This document shows positions 1 through 7,821 of a DNA stretch of 38,703 nt, piece after piece. Made by a program: the position numbers and the translations under genes. How positions within the stretch are numbered: the stretch's first letter is position 1; each line of letters starts with the position of its first letter. The DNA comes from Dehalococcoidia bacterium (GTDB lineage: Bacteria; Chloroflexota; Dehalococcoidia; E44-bin15), in NCBI GenBank assembly GCA_030610655.1, contig JAUWRG010000011.1, positions 1 to 38,703 of the forward strand, written 5' to 3'. The notes beneath the pieces were generated by a model. It had not been told where the DNA came from and made no database searches. It saw only the letters and a list, made by a program, of their open reading frames with translations.

Positions 1-227
1 CACGATGCTTCCCCACTCTTCTGGCTATCCGGATTTTTGGCATTCCCTGTTCATAGAGCTCCCAGCATAGAACTATCAAGGTTTCATTCGTCATGCCCAT
101 ATTTTACATGGACTGTCGGATATTTATGGAAACATTGCGCCCTCTCTGGACATAGAAGAAAACATCCCTTGCATGCTGGGGGTTTTTCCCTAAATGTTAA
201 CGCGCTCTGGCACTTCAAATGCTGATT
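1..227. other. no recognisable gene
   Basis: I see no supportable gene here. A short plus-strand open frame exists but has no family resemblance and no ribosome site. The stretch lies downstream of the minus-strand genes that follow and may hold their terminator or the end of a neighbour outside the window. Confidence 0.4.
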
Positions 228-554
228 CTACTCCTCAGAGAAAAGTGAAGGGAAATCACCATCGAACTCTTTTAGAAAACTATGGATGTCAAGTACGTCA
301 TCGGCAGTTATCTCTTCAGCTTCACTAAACCTGTCAAATTCATCGTCAGTGAGGTCGGTAATGAAGTCGGGGAGTGGACCTTCCTTGATCACCGCAGCAA
401 CTAAGCTATGACTGCCGCAGGTGCGACAATACGCGCTAACAAACCACACGTCATCATCGTGACCAAGAACCTTCACGTTGTTTCCTTCGTAGCAGTGACC
501 GCAGATGCTACATTTTATTGTGGAGACTAGTCTTTTGATGAGTCTTTCATCCAT
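228..554 (-). CDS. small zinc-ribbon protein of unknown function
   Basis: A 108-residue protein. The N-terminal half has two CxxC pairs (CSIC near residue 15 and CRTC near residue 43), the layout of a zinc ribbon. The C-terminal half is acidic and has a DLTDDEFDRF-type segment that looks helical. It starts with ATG 24 bp after the stop of the bifunctional nuclease gene, so the two are probably co-transcribed. No enzyme motif is visible. A binding or adaptor role is only inference. Confidence 0.7.
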   Translation of the reverse strand: MDERLIKRLVSTIKCSICGHCYEGNNVKVLGHDDDVWFVSAYCRTCGSHSLVAAVIKEGPLPDFITDLTDDEFDRFSEAEEITADDVLDIHSFLKEFDGDFPSLFSEE

Positions 555-578
555 TGCTATACACCCACGGCACCTTGG

Positions 579-1112
579 CTATGAGCTCCCCTTCTCCAAA
601 TCATCCAGGTTAAGAGTTTCGATAAAGTCTGTAAACGGACCAAGCCTGTCCAACTCCTCCTGACTGACCTTTCCCTTTTCACCGCTTGCCGGTAGAGGCT
701 TGCCACTATCCTTATCAAGAAATATCCCCGCTTTGTCGAGTACTGACTCATCGGCGTATATAGGCACCTCGGCTCTCACCGCAAGGGCAATGGCATCGCT
801 GGGGCGGGAATCGATCTCCATAGACTCGCCGTCAACTGTGAGAATAATCTTGGCGTAGAAGGTATCATTTTTGAGATCAGAAACTACGATTGAGGTGACC
901 GCGGCACCCAAGGCATCGATTACCGAACCTAGCAAGTCATGAGTCAGGGGGCGAGGCACCGCCACATCCTGCAGTTTCACTGCTATAGAATCCGCCTCTG
1001 CCGGGCCAATCCAGATAGGGAGGTAACGTTCCGCGTCCTTCTCCTTTAGTATGACCACCCGCTGGTAGTTCATCATACTCATTCGGATGCTGTCGATGGC
1101 CATCTCAATCAT
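579..1112 (-). CDS. bifunctional nuclease family protein (DUF151)
   Basis: A 177-residue protein of the DUF151 bifunctional nuclease family, known for DNase/RNase activity in a few characterised members. Family signatures are visible: YLPIWIGPAEA near residue 34, PRPLTHDLL near residue 53, and SRPSDAIALAVR in the middle, the most conserved block. I place the start at the ATG at 1112, which follows a GGAAAGGGAGGG ribosome site, not at the TTG six codons upstream. The last 50 residues form a charged tail outside the core domain. It sits between the zinc-ribbon and DUF951 genes on the same strand. Confidence 0.88.
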   Translation of the reverse strand: MIEMAIDSIRMSMMNYQRVVILKEKDAERYLPIWIGPAEADSIAVKLQDVAVPRPLTHDLLGSVIDALGAAVTSIVVSDLKNDTFYAKIILTVDGESMEIDSRPSDAIALAVRAEVPIYADESVLDKAGIFLDKDSGKPLPASGEKGKVSQEELDRLGPFTDFIETLNLDDLEKGSS

Positions 1113-1156
1113 GACGCCCTCCCTTTCCAAAATTTTACCTTACATTGCTCTTAATG

Positions 1157-1354
1157 TCAACAACTACTCATGCCTTCGGTGGTGAGTATAGTCTTCACCC
1201 TTCGCTCAAAGATCGCCCTGTCTAGAAAGACGCGTCGGTTACACTTCTGGCACCTGATTCCAATGTCAATTCCCACCCTGATCACCTGCCATTGGTCACT
1301 GCCGCAGGGATGCTTCTTCTTAAGCTGTACTACATCGCCCACCTTTATCTCCAT
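1157..1354 (-). CDS. DUF951 family small protein
   Basis: A 65-residue protein matching the DUF951 pattern: an N-terminal GDVVQLKKKHPCGSDQW segment, then RVGIDIGIRCQKCNRRVFLDR with a CxxC pair. The family is widespread in Firmicutes and Chloroflexota and has no settled function. The fold is thought to be a small barrel with a nucleic-acid-binding look. It lies upstream of the nuclease gene on the same strand and is separated from pyrF by a two-hairpin repeat. Confidence 0.85.
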   Translation of the reverse strand: MEIKVGDVVQLKKKHPCGSDQWQVIRVGIDIGIRCQKCNRRVFLDRAIFERRVKTILTTEGMSSC

Positions 1355-1392
1355 AGCCTAAAGAGACTCCAATTTTCCTATCTAGACCCCAT

Positions 1393-1468
1393 GGGTAAGT
1401 AGGAGCCCTTCCGCTGAAGGGCTCCTACCACACCTAGAGCACCCCGATATAATCGGGGTAGGCTACCC
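1393..1468. repeat. two-hairpin intergenic element, copy 1
   Basis: Two stems lie in tandem between DUF951 and pyrF. The first has perfect 12-bp arms (1399-1410 and 1417-1428, arm GTAGGAGCCCTT) around a 6-nt loop. The second is CCCCGAT/ATCGGGG at 1442-1457. They are joined by a CCTAGAGCA linker and followed by TAGGCTACCC. The same architecture occurs inverted at 6196-6263. It may also act as a terminator for pyrF, although no long U-tract follows. Confidence 0.75.
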
Positions 1469-1475
1469 TATTTGG

Positions 1476-2288
1476 CTAACTTTTTGGACATCCTCCCAAG
1501 TAAAGGTTGATCTGGCCGCGTAGTTTTAGCGCCTCTTCTCTCGCGACCGCGGCGAAATCCTCCCCCTTAGAGGCGTAGATTATCTGCCTGGAGGAGCTAA
1601 TGATCGCTCTTTCACCCTTCTCATCAACCCCATAACGAATAGCACCGGCGAGGTCGCCCTTTTGCGCCCCGATGCCCGGAATCAACAGGGGCATATCAGG
1701 ACAGAGGTGGCGCACCCGCATGAGTTCCTCTGGATAGGTGGCACCGACAACCAAACCAACATTACCATAAATGTTCCACTCTTTCGCCCGCTGGGCAACC
1801 ATTTCAAAGAGGGGGATTGAAGGCTCAGACAATTGCAGGGCTTGGAAGTGGGCTGACCCAACATTGGATGTGCGGCAGAGAATGAAAACTCCCTTTTCCT
1901 TGTACTCGATGAAGGGCTGGATAGAGTCGTAGCCTAGATATGGGTTCACGGTAGCGGCATCGAAGCCGAAGGTTTCAAAGAGCGCTTTAGCATATGCGCG
2001 AGCGGTGTTACCGATATCGCCCCGTTTGGCATCACCGATGATCGGGACCGTCTTCGGAATGTAAGCCACCGTCTTCTCCAGCGCCTTAAGCCCCTCAATT
2101 CCCATAGCTTCGTAAAAGGCAAGATTGGGTTTGTAAGCACACACCAGATCGCTGGTGGCGTCTATGATGCGCTTGTTGAACTCAATCACGCTCACACCAG
2201 GCATCAGCTCTGGGTCAGGATCCAGCCCGATGCAAAGAAGGCTCTCGTTGGTGCGGGCGGCGGCTAGCAGCTTCTCTAAAAAGTTCAT
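1476..2288 (-). CDS. pyrF: orotidine 5'-phosphate decarboxylase
   Basis: A 270-residue PyrF of the longer type 2 family, which converts OMP to UMP in the last step of pyrimidine synthesis. Visible landmarks are LCIGLDPDPE near residue 18, the DAKRGDIGNTA catalytic segment near residue 86 (Asp-Lys-Asp network), and the phosphate-binding PGIGAQKGD segment near residue 204. The length is normal. The start is ATG at 2288. Nothing else of the pyr pathway is nearby. The stop is TAG, which shows that amber is an ordinary stop here. The last codons and the downstream flank have a diverged copy at 2540-2595. Confidence 0.95.
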   Translation of the reverse strand: MNFLEKLLAAARTNESLLCIGLDPDPELMPGVSVIEFNKRIIDATSDLVCAYKPNLAFYEAMGIEGLKALEKTVAYIPKTVPIIGDAKRGDIGNTARAYAKALFETFGFDAATVNPYLGYDSIQPFIEYKEKGVFILCRTSNVGSAHFQALQLSEPSIPLFEMVAQRAKEWNIYGNVGLVVGATYPEELMRVRHLCPDMPLLIPGIGAQKGDLAGAIRYGVDEKGERAIISSSRQIIYASKGEDFAAVAREEALKLRGQINLYLGGCPKS

Positions 2289-2703
2289 CTAGGCGAATAT
2301 ACCCCTCAACCGACTTTGCGTCAAGGGTGCGTACTCGTCTTGTAGATTGGATGGTTAACCACTTTTTCCCCACCCACCTGCCCTGGGACATACTCCTGGG
2401 GGACACCCCCAGCCCCGCCCAGGTCCTTATAACACCTGCGCTTCGCAGTGTCATTGCCACGAAAATACAGTTTGGGGCAGCATCACCAACCGATGCACCT
2501 CTATTTTCATCCTCGGCGGTTACGATGGCTGCAACTTTCTGAAAATCGGGGTAGGCTAACCTGTTTTGCTTACTTTTTAGGACAGCCTCCATACCTTCTA
2601 TCCTGGATTTCTTCGTCGCTGACGATCCTCTAAATGACAAGTGGAACTGGGACGTTCTTAGACCCCCGCAAAGGGGGAAGACACCCCGTGGTAGTTGACA
2701 CTT
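2289..2703. other. intergenic region made of repeat pieces
   Basis: This gap between divergent pyrF and yebC holds no gene I can support. The long minus-strand open frame here has no family resemblance. It contains a perfect hairpin (CTGGGGG ACA CCCCCAG, 2396-2412), a pyrF-end-like fragment (2540-2595), a diverged copy of the GTCATTCTGAGG-type repeat in minus orientation (about 2601-2636), and a GACCCCCGCAAAGGGGG segment near 2660. Confidence 0.6.
2540..2595 (-). repeat. diverged copy of the pyrF 3' end and its downstream flank
   Basis: Read on the minus strand, this stretch encodes GGCPK and a stop, like the end of PyrF (GGCPKS and stop). It continues into the same flank as 1441-1478, including TAGCCTACCCCGAT. 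About 50 bp align with several mismatches. It sits on the far (5') side of pyrF, so the gene is flanked by two copies of its own tail. Confidence 0.55.
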
Positions 2704-2732
2704 TTGACCTTGATCGAACAAGGTGGTAGAAT
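2704..2732 (+). promoter_or_regulatory. sigma-70-type promoter for yebC
   Basis: TTGACC at 2704-2709 and TAGAAT at 2727-2732 are separated by exactly 17 bp, about 30 bp before the GTG start of yebC. The arsR promoter in this window uses the same TAGAAT -10 hexamer and the same 17-bp spacing. A TTGACA at 2695 also exists but is too far from the -10. Confidence 0.6.
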
Positions 2733-2761
2733 TTGCTCAAAGATCGAGCCGGAGGAAGGAA

Positions 2762-3511
2762 GTGTCAGGTCATTCCAAATGGTCCCAGATTAAGCGCCAG
2801 AAAGGAGCAGCGGACGCCAAGCGAGGGCAGCTTTTCACCAAGCTAAGCAGGGAATTGGCGCTTGCCGTTCGCGAGGGCGGTGACAACCCCGATATGAACC
2901 CGCGTCTTCGCCTGGCAATGCAGAAGGCCCGTGATAACAATATGCCTATGGAGAGCGTCGAGCGAGCCATCAAGCGAGGTGCTGGAGGAACAGAGGGAGC
3001 GAATCTTATTGAGGCCAATTTTGAAGGCTATGGCCCCGGTGGTGTGGCGATACTACTCGTGGCGCTCACTGATAACCGCAATCGCACCGTATCGGAGATC
3101 CGTAATGTGTTCTCGCGGGGCGGTGGTAGCCTGGGTGAAAGCGGCTGTGTCGCCTGGATTTTCGAGCCCAAAGGCATGATCACTGTCGAGGCGGCGGACG
3201 CTGAAGAACTTGCCCTATTTGCAATCGATGCTGGCGCCGAAGATGTCAAGGTTGTCGATAGCTTGTTGGAGATCTATACTTCTCCTGGAGACCTGGAGAA
3301 TTTAAGAAAGGCACTAGAGGAGAAGAACCTGACAGTGGTTTCCGCTGAGGTATCGATGGTGCCCGCCAATACGATGATGCTTGACCAAAAGACGGCGCTC
3401 CATACCCTGAGGTTGCTGGATAAGCTAGAGGAGCTCGATGATGTGCAGCGGGTGTTTACCAACGCCGATTTCCCCGATGAAGCCTTAGACCAGTATCGCA
3501 CACAGGCTTAA
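2762..3511 (+). CDS. yebC: YebC/PmpR family protein (translation factor / regulator)
   Basis: A 249-residue YebC/PmpR family protein. The family was long annotated as DNA-binding transcriptional regulators, and recent work ties members to relief of ribosome stalling. The hallmark start is present as (M)SGHSKWSQIKRQKGAADAKR, so I choose the GTG at 2762 after GGAGGAAGGAA; an ATG 13 codons upstream is less likely. FTKLSREL, the central NPRLRLAMQKARDNNMP block and the GPGGVA segment are all in place. The length is normal for the family. Its own promoter lies just upstream. Confidence 0.95.
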   Translation: MSGHSKWSQIKRQKGAADAKRGQLFTKLSRELALAVREGGDNPDMNPRLRLAMQKARDNNMPMESVERAIKRGAGGTEGANLIEANFEGYGPGGVAILLVALTDNRNRTVSEIRNVFSRGGGSLGESGCVAWIFEPKGMITVEAADAEELALFAIDAGAEDVKVVDSLLEIYTSPGDLENLRKALEEKNLTVVSAEVSMVPANTMMLDQKTALHTLRLLDKLEELDDVQRVFTNADFPDEALDQYRTQA

Positions 3512-3554
3512 ATGGCATAGATTGAATCTGTATTAGCTAAGAAAGGGTGAAAAC

Positions 3555-4523
3555 TTGAATAAAAGTCTGCTTGACTTTTTGGCCTGTCCCGAGTGTGGCT
3601 CAGAAGATTTGGCGCTTCTCCCTGAGGGTGCTCTAGTCTGCCCATCCTGTGCCGCTCACTACCCCATCAAGAACGGTATACCTCAGATGCTGCCGGCCTA
3701 CCTCGCCGCCACCCTTGCGCAAAAAGATGCCTATCTGAAGAGGCTTGAGGCCTTGATGCTACAAAAAAGGGATCCGGTGGACCCCAGCGACCCGGAGACC
3801 GACCGCTTTATGTGGGAGCACCAGCTCTACATCTGGGCTAAACGGGTAATGTATCAGGAGCCCAGGGCGGCACAGATTTTTGAATCATACGCCGAAAAAG
3901 GGGCCAGAGACCTGTGCCAGTTTATCGAACAGAGGGCTGGCGGAGTCGAAGGGAAGAGCCTGCTTTATGTAGGTAGCGGTAATGACCGCTTGGTATCGCT
4001 GTCCTTAGAAGTTGATGGCGCCTTCATGGTCAATCTGGATGTTGCCAGCGGGCCTCTTGAGGACCTGGCGGAGGCAGGGGCGAGGAACTGTGTCTGTGGC
4101 GATGCCCGCCGCCTCCCCTTCCGTGCCGAGGCCTTCGATGTGGTGTTCTCCAAGGGCTCGGTTCATCACTCCCATCCCATAGATGAGCCCCTTATGGCGA
4201 TGGCCAGGGTGGTCAAACTGGGGGGCCATATCATTATCGCTGAGCCCAACAAGCACGCCATCTTCCAGATTCGCCTCCCTAGATTCCTTCTGCCGTCAGG
4301 ACTGGCATACCCCTCACCCTATGAACATGCCATTTCAGCACGCCAGGTGATGAGCATTCTGGCTAAAGATGGCATATCCCAGTTCCAGGTCACAGCCCTT
4401 ACCCATGCCCCTGCCGGAACCCCCTCATCCATCGCCCGTTTATGGGAACGCCTGGGGAGGACCATGCCCTGGCTGTTTGACCGCTTTTCCTTTGAGTTTA
4501 TCCTACACGGGCAAAAGATTTGA
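3555..4523 (+). CDS. SAM-dependent methyltransferase with N-terminal Trm112-like zinc domain
   Basis: A 322-residue protein. Residues 1-50 form a Trm112/YbaR-like zinc module with CPEC and CPSC pairs (residues 12-15 and 29-32) and the typical YPIKNGIPQMLP exit. The rest is a class I methyltransferase: LLYVGSGNDR as the SAM-binding motif I near residue 140, then VFSKGSVHHSHP near 198, and GGHIIIAEPNK near 226. The start is TTG at 3555 after GAAAGGGTGA. The substrate is unknown. Only 10 bp separate it from the radical SAM gene, so the two probably act in one pathway, perhaps lipid, glycan or natural-product modification (inference). Confidence 0.85.
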   Translation: MNKSLLDFLACPECGSEDLALLPEGALVCPSCAAHYPIKNGIPQMLPAYLAATLAQKDAYLKRLEALMLQKRDPVDPSDPETDRFMWEHQLYIWAKRVMYQEPRAAQIFESYAEKGARDLCQFIEQRAGGVEGKSLLYVGSGNDRLVSLSLEVDGAFMVNLDVASGPLEDLAEAGARNCVCGDARRLPFRAEAFDVVFSKGSVHHSHPIDEPLMAMARVVKLGGHIIIAEPNKHAIFQIRLPRFLLPSGLAYPSPYEHAISARQVMSILAKDGISQFQVTALTHAPAGTPSSIARLWERLGRTMPWLFDRFSFEFILHGQKI

Positions 4524-4533
4524 CGGGAGTTAA

Positions 4534-6003
4534 ATGAGGGTCGCCTTCGCCTATATCGATCCCAGCTACCGGGTTATGGGCCCATTCCATGTTGGCATCG
4601 GCTCACTCATCGCCTATTTGAAGCGTGGAGGACATGAATGCCGATTCTTCCACGTCATGGGAGATGTAGGTGAGGGAGAATATGTTGATTTCCTGAGAAG
4701 AAATCGCCCCGATGTGGTGGCGTTCTCCACAGTGACCAACACCTTCCCCCATCTCGCTCCCCTGGCTAGGCTGACCAAGAGCCACTCCAAGGCGCTCACC
4801 ATCTGCGGTGGTATACATCCCACCTTGAACCCTGAGGAGGTCATCGCCCTGGATGACATCGACGTGGTCTGCCTCGGCGAGGGGGAGGGTGCCATTCTGG
4901 AGTTCTGTGATAATCTCGGCGCTGGAAAAGACATTGCGGGCATCGCTAACCTGTGGGTCAAGAAGGACGGCAAAGTTCACCAAAATCCGCTGAGACCGCT
5001 TGTCGATGACCTGGATACCTTGCCCTTTCCTGACCGAGAGGTCTTCCCTTATGAAAAAAGCTTTGATGTGGGTTTCATGAGGCGGAGCGTCTACATGGCC
5101 TCTCGGGGTTGCCCCTATAACTGTAACTACTGTTGCAATCACGCCGTAAAGCAATTGTACGGCGGCAATGGATATATCAGGTTGCGAAGCGTGGAGAACC
5201 TCATCGAAGAGGTGGAGATAGTAACAAAGAACTTCCCCCAGGTCGAATATAATGTTTTTCACGACGACCTTTTGCCGCTGAACAAGAAGTGGTTTGAGGA
5301 CTTCATCAGGGAGTATAGCAAGCGGATAAAGCTGCCATTCGAGATGAATTGCCAGCCCAACCTGATGAGCCGCGATATTGCCCGCATGGCGAAGTCGGCA
5401 GGGTGCTCCCTCATGCGTTTCGGGCTGGAGAGCGGCAATGAGTACATGCGGCGCAAGATTCTCGACCGCCATGTCAGCACCCGGCGCATCACCGATGCCT
5501 TTTCCTTTTGCGATGAGGTGGGGATCAAGACACTGAGCTATAACATGGTGGGGCTACCCTTTGAAACCAGGGCTCAGATTCTGGACACCGTCAAGCTCAA
5601 TGCCAGGGTGAAGCCGAAGGTGATACATGTTTCCATCTTCTATCCCTATCGCGGGACAAAACTGTTCGAGATATGTAAGAAGGAAGGCCTGTTGACTGAT
5701 AAACACACCGATTCCTTCTTTGAGGATACCGTCCTTGAGCAAAAGAGCATATCTGCGGAGGAGGTGAGAGCATTTAGAAGGCTCTTCGAGTTCTTGGTTC
5801 GACTTTATTCTCGGTGCTATGCACTGCCCGGATTCATGGGTAAGATTGCTGAGAAGACAGTTGCCCTTGGGATTCTGCCAGTTACCAATCGGCGGATACT
5901 GCGGGCGTGGGAAAGGACACCCTGGCACAGGGCGAAAAGAGCGGATGCCGGTCCGTGCTATACGCTGGCGGAGGGGAGGGTCAAGGTCTGGGGACAAGAC
6001 TAA
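4534..6003 (+). CDS. B12-binding-domain radical SAM protein
   Basis: A 489-residue protein. Residues 1-145 resemble a cobalamin-binding Rossmann domain (GIGSLIAYLKRGGHE, then ICGGIHPTLNPEE and CLGEGEG). The canonical DxHxxG cobalamin ligand motif is not obvious. The radical SAM core begins at SRGCPYNCNYCCNH (CxxxCxxC, near residue 190), which binds a 4Fe-4S cluster. FGLESGNEYMRRKILDR is the usual SAM-contact stretch. About 100 C-terminal residues are basic. The start is ATG with GGGAG upstream. It is probably co-transcribed with the methyltransferase. The substrate cannot be read from the sequence. Confidence 0.9.
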   Translation: MRVAFAYIDPSYRVMGPFHVGIGSLIAYLKRGGHECRFFHVMGDVGEGEYVDFLRRNRPDVVAFSTVTNTFPHLAPLARLTKSHSKALTICGGIHPTLNPEEVIALDDIDVVCLGEGEGAILEFCDNLGAGKDIAGIANLWVKKDGKVHQNPLRPLVDDLDTLPFPDREVFPYEKSFDVGFMRRSVYMASRGCPYNCNYCCNHAVKQLYGGNGYIRLRSVENLIEEVEIVTKNFPQVEYNVFHDDLLPLNKKWFEDFIREYSKRIKLPFEMNCQPNLMSRDIARMAKSAGCSLMRFGLESGNEYMRRKILDRHVSTRRITDAFSFCDEVGIKTLSYNMVGLPFETRAQILDTVKLNARVKPKVIHVSIFYPYRGTKLFEICKKEGLLTDKHTDSFFEDTVLEQKSISAEEVRAFRRLFEFLVRLYSRCYALPGFMGKIAEKTVALGILPVTNRRILRAWERTPWHRAKRADAGPCYTLAEGRVKVWGQD

Positions 6004-6081
6004 ACACTTATGATCGGTCGCCCACCAATGAATCATGAGAATAGGCATTGCCAAATGCCGCTCGTGGTGAGCCCTTCGTTA

Positions 6082-6097
6082 TCCTTCCGCAGAAGGA
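6082..6097. repeat. TCCTTC/GAAGGA micro-palindrome (intergenic copy)
   Basis: Perfect 6-bp arms TCCTTC and GAAGGA enclose the loop CGCA. It belongs to the same family as the palindromes found inside transposase genes at 31517, 37611, 37951 and 38432. Confidence 0.7.
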
Positions 6098-6105
6098 CAG
6101 GACAG

Positions 6106-6142
6106 GCTTGTCGAACCATTTATGGTGAGCTTGTCGAACCAT
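6106..6142. repeat. direct repeat GCTTGTCGAACCAT, two copies
   Basis: Two identical 14-bp copies at 6106-6119 and 6129-6142, separated by 9 bp. Confidence 0.75.
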
Positions 6143-6195
6143 GAACGTCATTTAAAAAACTGATGAATGAGGTAAGTCTATTATCAGATTGTGAT

Positions 6196-6263
6196 GGGTA
6201 GCCTACCCCGATTCATCGGGGTGCTCTAGGCATGGTTGGAGCGGATGCTCCAACCTACCCCAT
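6196..6263. repeat. two-hairpin intergenic element, copy 2 (inverted)
   Basis: This is the reverse orientation of the element at 1393-1468. It has the CCCCGAT/ATCGGGG stem (6207-6222), the TGCTCTAGG linker, and a second perfect 9-bp stem GGTTGGAGC/GCTCCAACC (6234-6255) with loop GGAT. The second stem differs in sequence from copy 1 but remains fully paired, so the structure is kept and the sequence is not. Confidence 0.75.
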
Positions 6264-6335
6264 TAGACAGGACAGGCCCTTCGATGGGACTCAGCACGAA
6301 CGGAATAAATCTATTTTCGAAGTAGAGGCGGTATT

Positions 6336-6827
6336 ATGGAGACCTTTGTCTATGTGGTTTTCGCTATAGTTGTCCTGGCACTGCTTGCGGTCATTGTTGC
6401 GCTCTCTCTCAGGCCGAGAAAGGTCGAGATTCCCGACATAAAGGTGCTGGAGCAGAAGCTTCTTTATGCGCTGGCCTCCCAGACATCGATAAGAGAGATA
6501 CAGGAAATCCTCAAGGGCATGCCCCGTGACGTGGTACAGTCGATAACCGGGAGCCTGAGCAAGCGTACGGGGAAGCTGAACGAGCTTATGGCAACCTTCG
6601 AGCTGACCCACTACGACCGTCTTTTCTATCTGGGCGAACCCATCGACTTCGTCGGGATCAAGTATGGCGAGGGGGTGGACTTCATCGAGGTCAAGACAGG
6701 CAGGTTCCGCCTCAGTGAGGACGAAAGGAAGCTGCGCGACCTTATCGAATCGGGTCGGGTCAACTATGTCCCGCTATCGGTAGAGCGCATCGGCATTGCC
6801 GAAGAGCTGGATACCGAGGAGTGCTGA
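6336..6827 (+). CDS. membrane-anchored endonuclease related to archaeal Holliday-junction resolvase
   Basis: A 163-residue protein. Residues 4-27 form one hydrophobic membrane anchor, and a basic stop-transfer segment (LRPRK) follows. The C-terminal half resembles the Pfam family 'endonuclease related to archaeal Holliday junction resolvase': GIKYGEGVDFIEVKTGR, with E-V-K as the PD-(D/E)XK-like core, then LSEDERKLRDLIESG. It ends [18 protein letters not shown]. This last part recurs three more times downstream as fragments. The start is ATG with GAGGCGG upstream. The stop overlaps the next start (TGATG). Confidence 0.8.
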   Translation: METFVYVVFAIVVLALLAVIVALSLRPRKVEIPDIKVLEQKLLYALASQTSIREIQEILKGMPRDVVQSITGSLSKRTGKLNELMATFELTHYDRLFYLGEPIDFVGIKYGEGVDFIEVKTGRFRLSEDERKLRDLIESGRVNYVPLSVERIGIAEELDTEEC

Positions 6828-7741
6828 TGTCACAACTCACTCTACTGCAAGACCGGATTCAAGTCCTGATAGATGAAGCGCGCGACATCGGGGAGGCATT
6901 CTGGGGCTTCGTCAGCTTTGCGCAGGTACGCAAAATTCGCTCTTTGCGCCCGAAAAGTGTTCTGGATTCGGCTCTTGAACAGTTTGACAGTGAGAAGCGC
7001 CCCGAGTTCTACGATGACTGGGCCTGGAGCCCTACCCGAGAGCAACACGAACAGCAGCGTTCTATCGTCAGCCGCTACGAGATATGGTTTAATGCCAGCT
7101 CAGCGCTAATCTATCAATACCTGCCCCACCGCTGGGACGATTTCGCCGCTCCTTACCCATATATCAAGAACATTCTGGAGTGCAACAACACTATGCCTCA
7201 TCAGGCGGGAAAACGTTTTGGCGAGCAATATAGGATTCAACAACACAGACGTTTGACAGAGAGCTTTAACCGCCAAAACGATCTGTTGCTGTCAGTCCCC
7301 GACGTGGTCAGGACCAGGGCATTGCGCCTGCAAAAGCTTATCGAGGCTGACATGATTAGCGCCGACCTTGACCGTGCTGAGCGGCTACTCGAGGTCAAAG
7401 ATACAACCAGTGGTGCTATAATAAGGGCTGCCGGTATCATTGCCGCCGTCGCCCTTGAAAAATATCTAAAATTAGTCGCCGATGAATACAACATCAGGTG
7501 CTCCTCGGAGCAAGAAACAATTGACTACACCGATGAAGATGGCATAGTGGAAATGGCAGGCAAACTGGGACAGGTGAATTTGCTTGAGCATACTGAACTG
7601 GCACTATTCAAACAGTTGGACACTACACGCCAGAATTGCATCCAACCGCCCAGCGGAGACATAAAAGAGCCCACCGACGCCGAAGTCGCCCTGCTAATTC
7701 AGAAGGCACGAGAGTATGTCAATCTGGAGTTCTTTGAGTGA
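6827..7741 (+). CDS. accessory protein of unknown function, possible degenerate HEPN-like C-terminus
   Basis: A 304-residue protein I do not recognise with certainty. The N-terminal two thirds are helical and charged, with WFNASSALIYQYLPHRWDDF near residue 87. The C-terminal third (AAGIIAAVALEKYLKLVADE, then TRQNCIQPP and PTDAEVALLIQKAREYV) resembles HEPN/DUF4145-type modules, but the usual RNxxxH is altered and lacks the His. The ATG at 6827 overlaps the endonuclease TGA by one base; a GTG at 6821 is an alternative. It is the first cargo gene of the endonuclease-uvrB accessory block. Confidence 0.6.
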   Translation: MSQLTLLQDRIQVLIDEARDIGEAFWGFVSFAQVRKIRSLRPKSVLDSALEQFDSEKRPEFYDDWAWSPTREQHEQQRSIVSRYEIWFNASSALIYQYLPHRWDDFAAPYPYIKNILECNNTMPHQAGKRFGEQYRIQQHRRLTESFNRQNDLLLSVPDVVRTRALRLQKLIEADMISADLDRAERLLEVKDTTSGAIIRAAGIIAAVALEKYLKLVADEYNIRCSSEQETIDYTDEDGIVEMAGKLGQVNLLEHTELALFKQLDTTRQNCIQPPSGDIKEPTDAEVALLIQKAREYVNLEFFE

Positions 7742-7742
7742 A

Positions 7743-7808
7743 TCTCGTGTTCTGGTGTCGGTGGAGCGCATCGGCCTGGCTGAAGAGGTCGAGACGGGGG
7801 GAGAGTAG
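7743..7808 (+). pseudogene. endonuclease 3'-end fragment, scar B
   Basis: Twenty-one codons plus stop read SRVLVSVERIGLAEEVETGG plus Glu. They align with the last residues of the intact endonuclease ([19 protein letters not shown]...). The reading frame is kept through a TAG stop, but there is no start and no upstream domain. It sits directly after the stop of the first cargo gene and before the next one. No uvrB piece precedes this copy. Confidence 0.85.
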
Positions 7809-7821
7809 GAGAGTGTAGGGA

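Larger units (their letters stand above)
6004..6335. other. intergenic region packed with short repeats
   Basis: No gene is visible. The gap holds a TCCTTC/GAAGGA palindrome (6082-6097), a GCTTGTCGAACCAT direct repeat (6106-6119 and 6129-6142), two-hairpin element copy 2 (6196-6263), and a CCCTTCGATGGGACTCAGC-type segment (about 6277-6300). Repeats of this kind are common between genes in environmental Chloroflexota. Confidence 0.65.

Noticed and set aside
2215-2721. 168-codon minus-strand open frame overlapping the pyrF start
   Set aside because: No family resemblance; it is composed of repeat sequence and overlaps a certain gene.
4603-5472. 289-codon minus-strand frame
   Set aside because: It is antisense to the well-supported radical SAM gene, in a shadow frame with no motif of its own.
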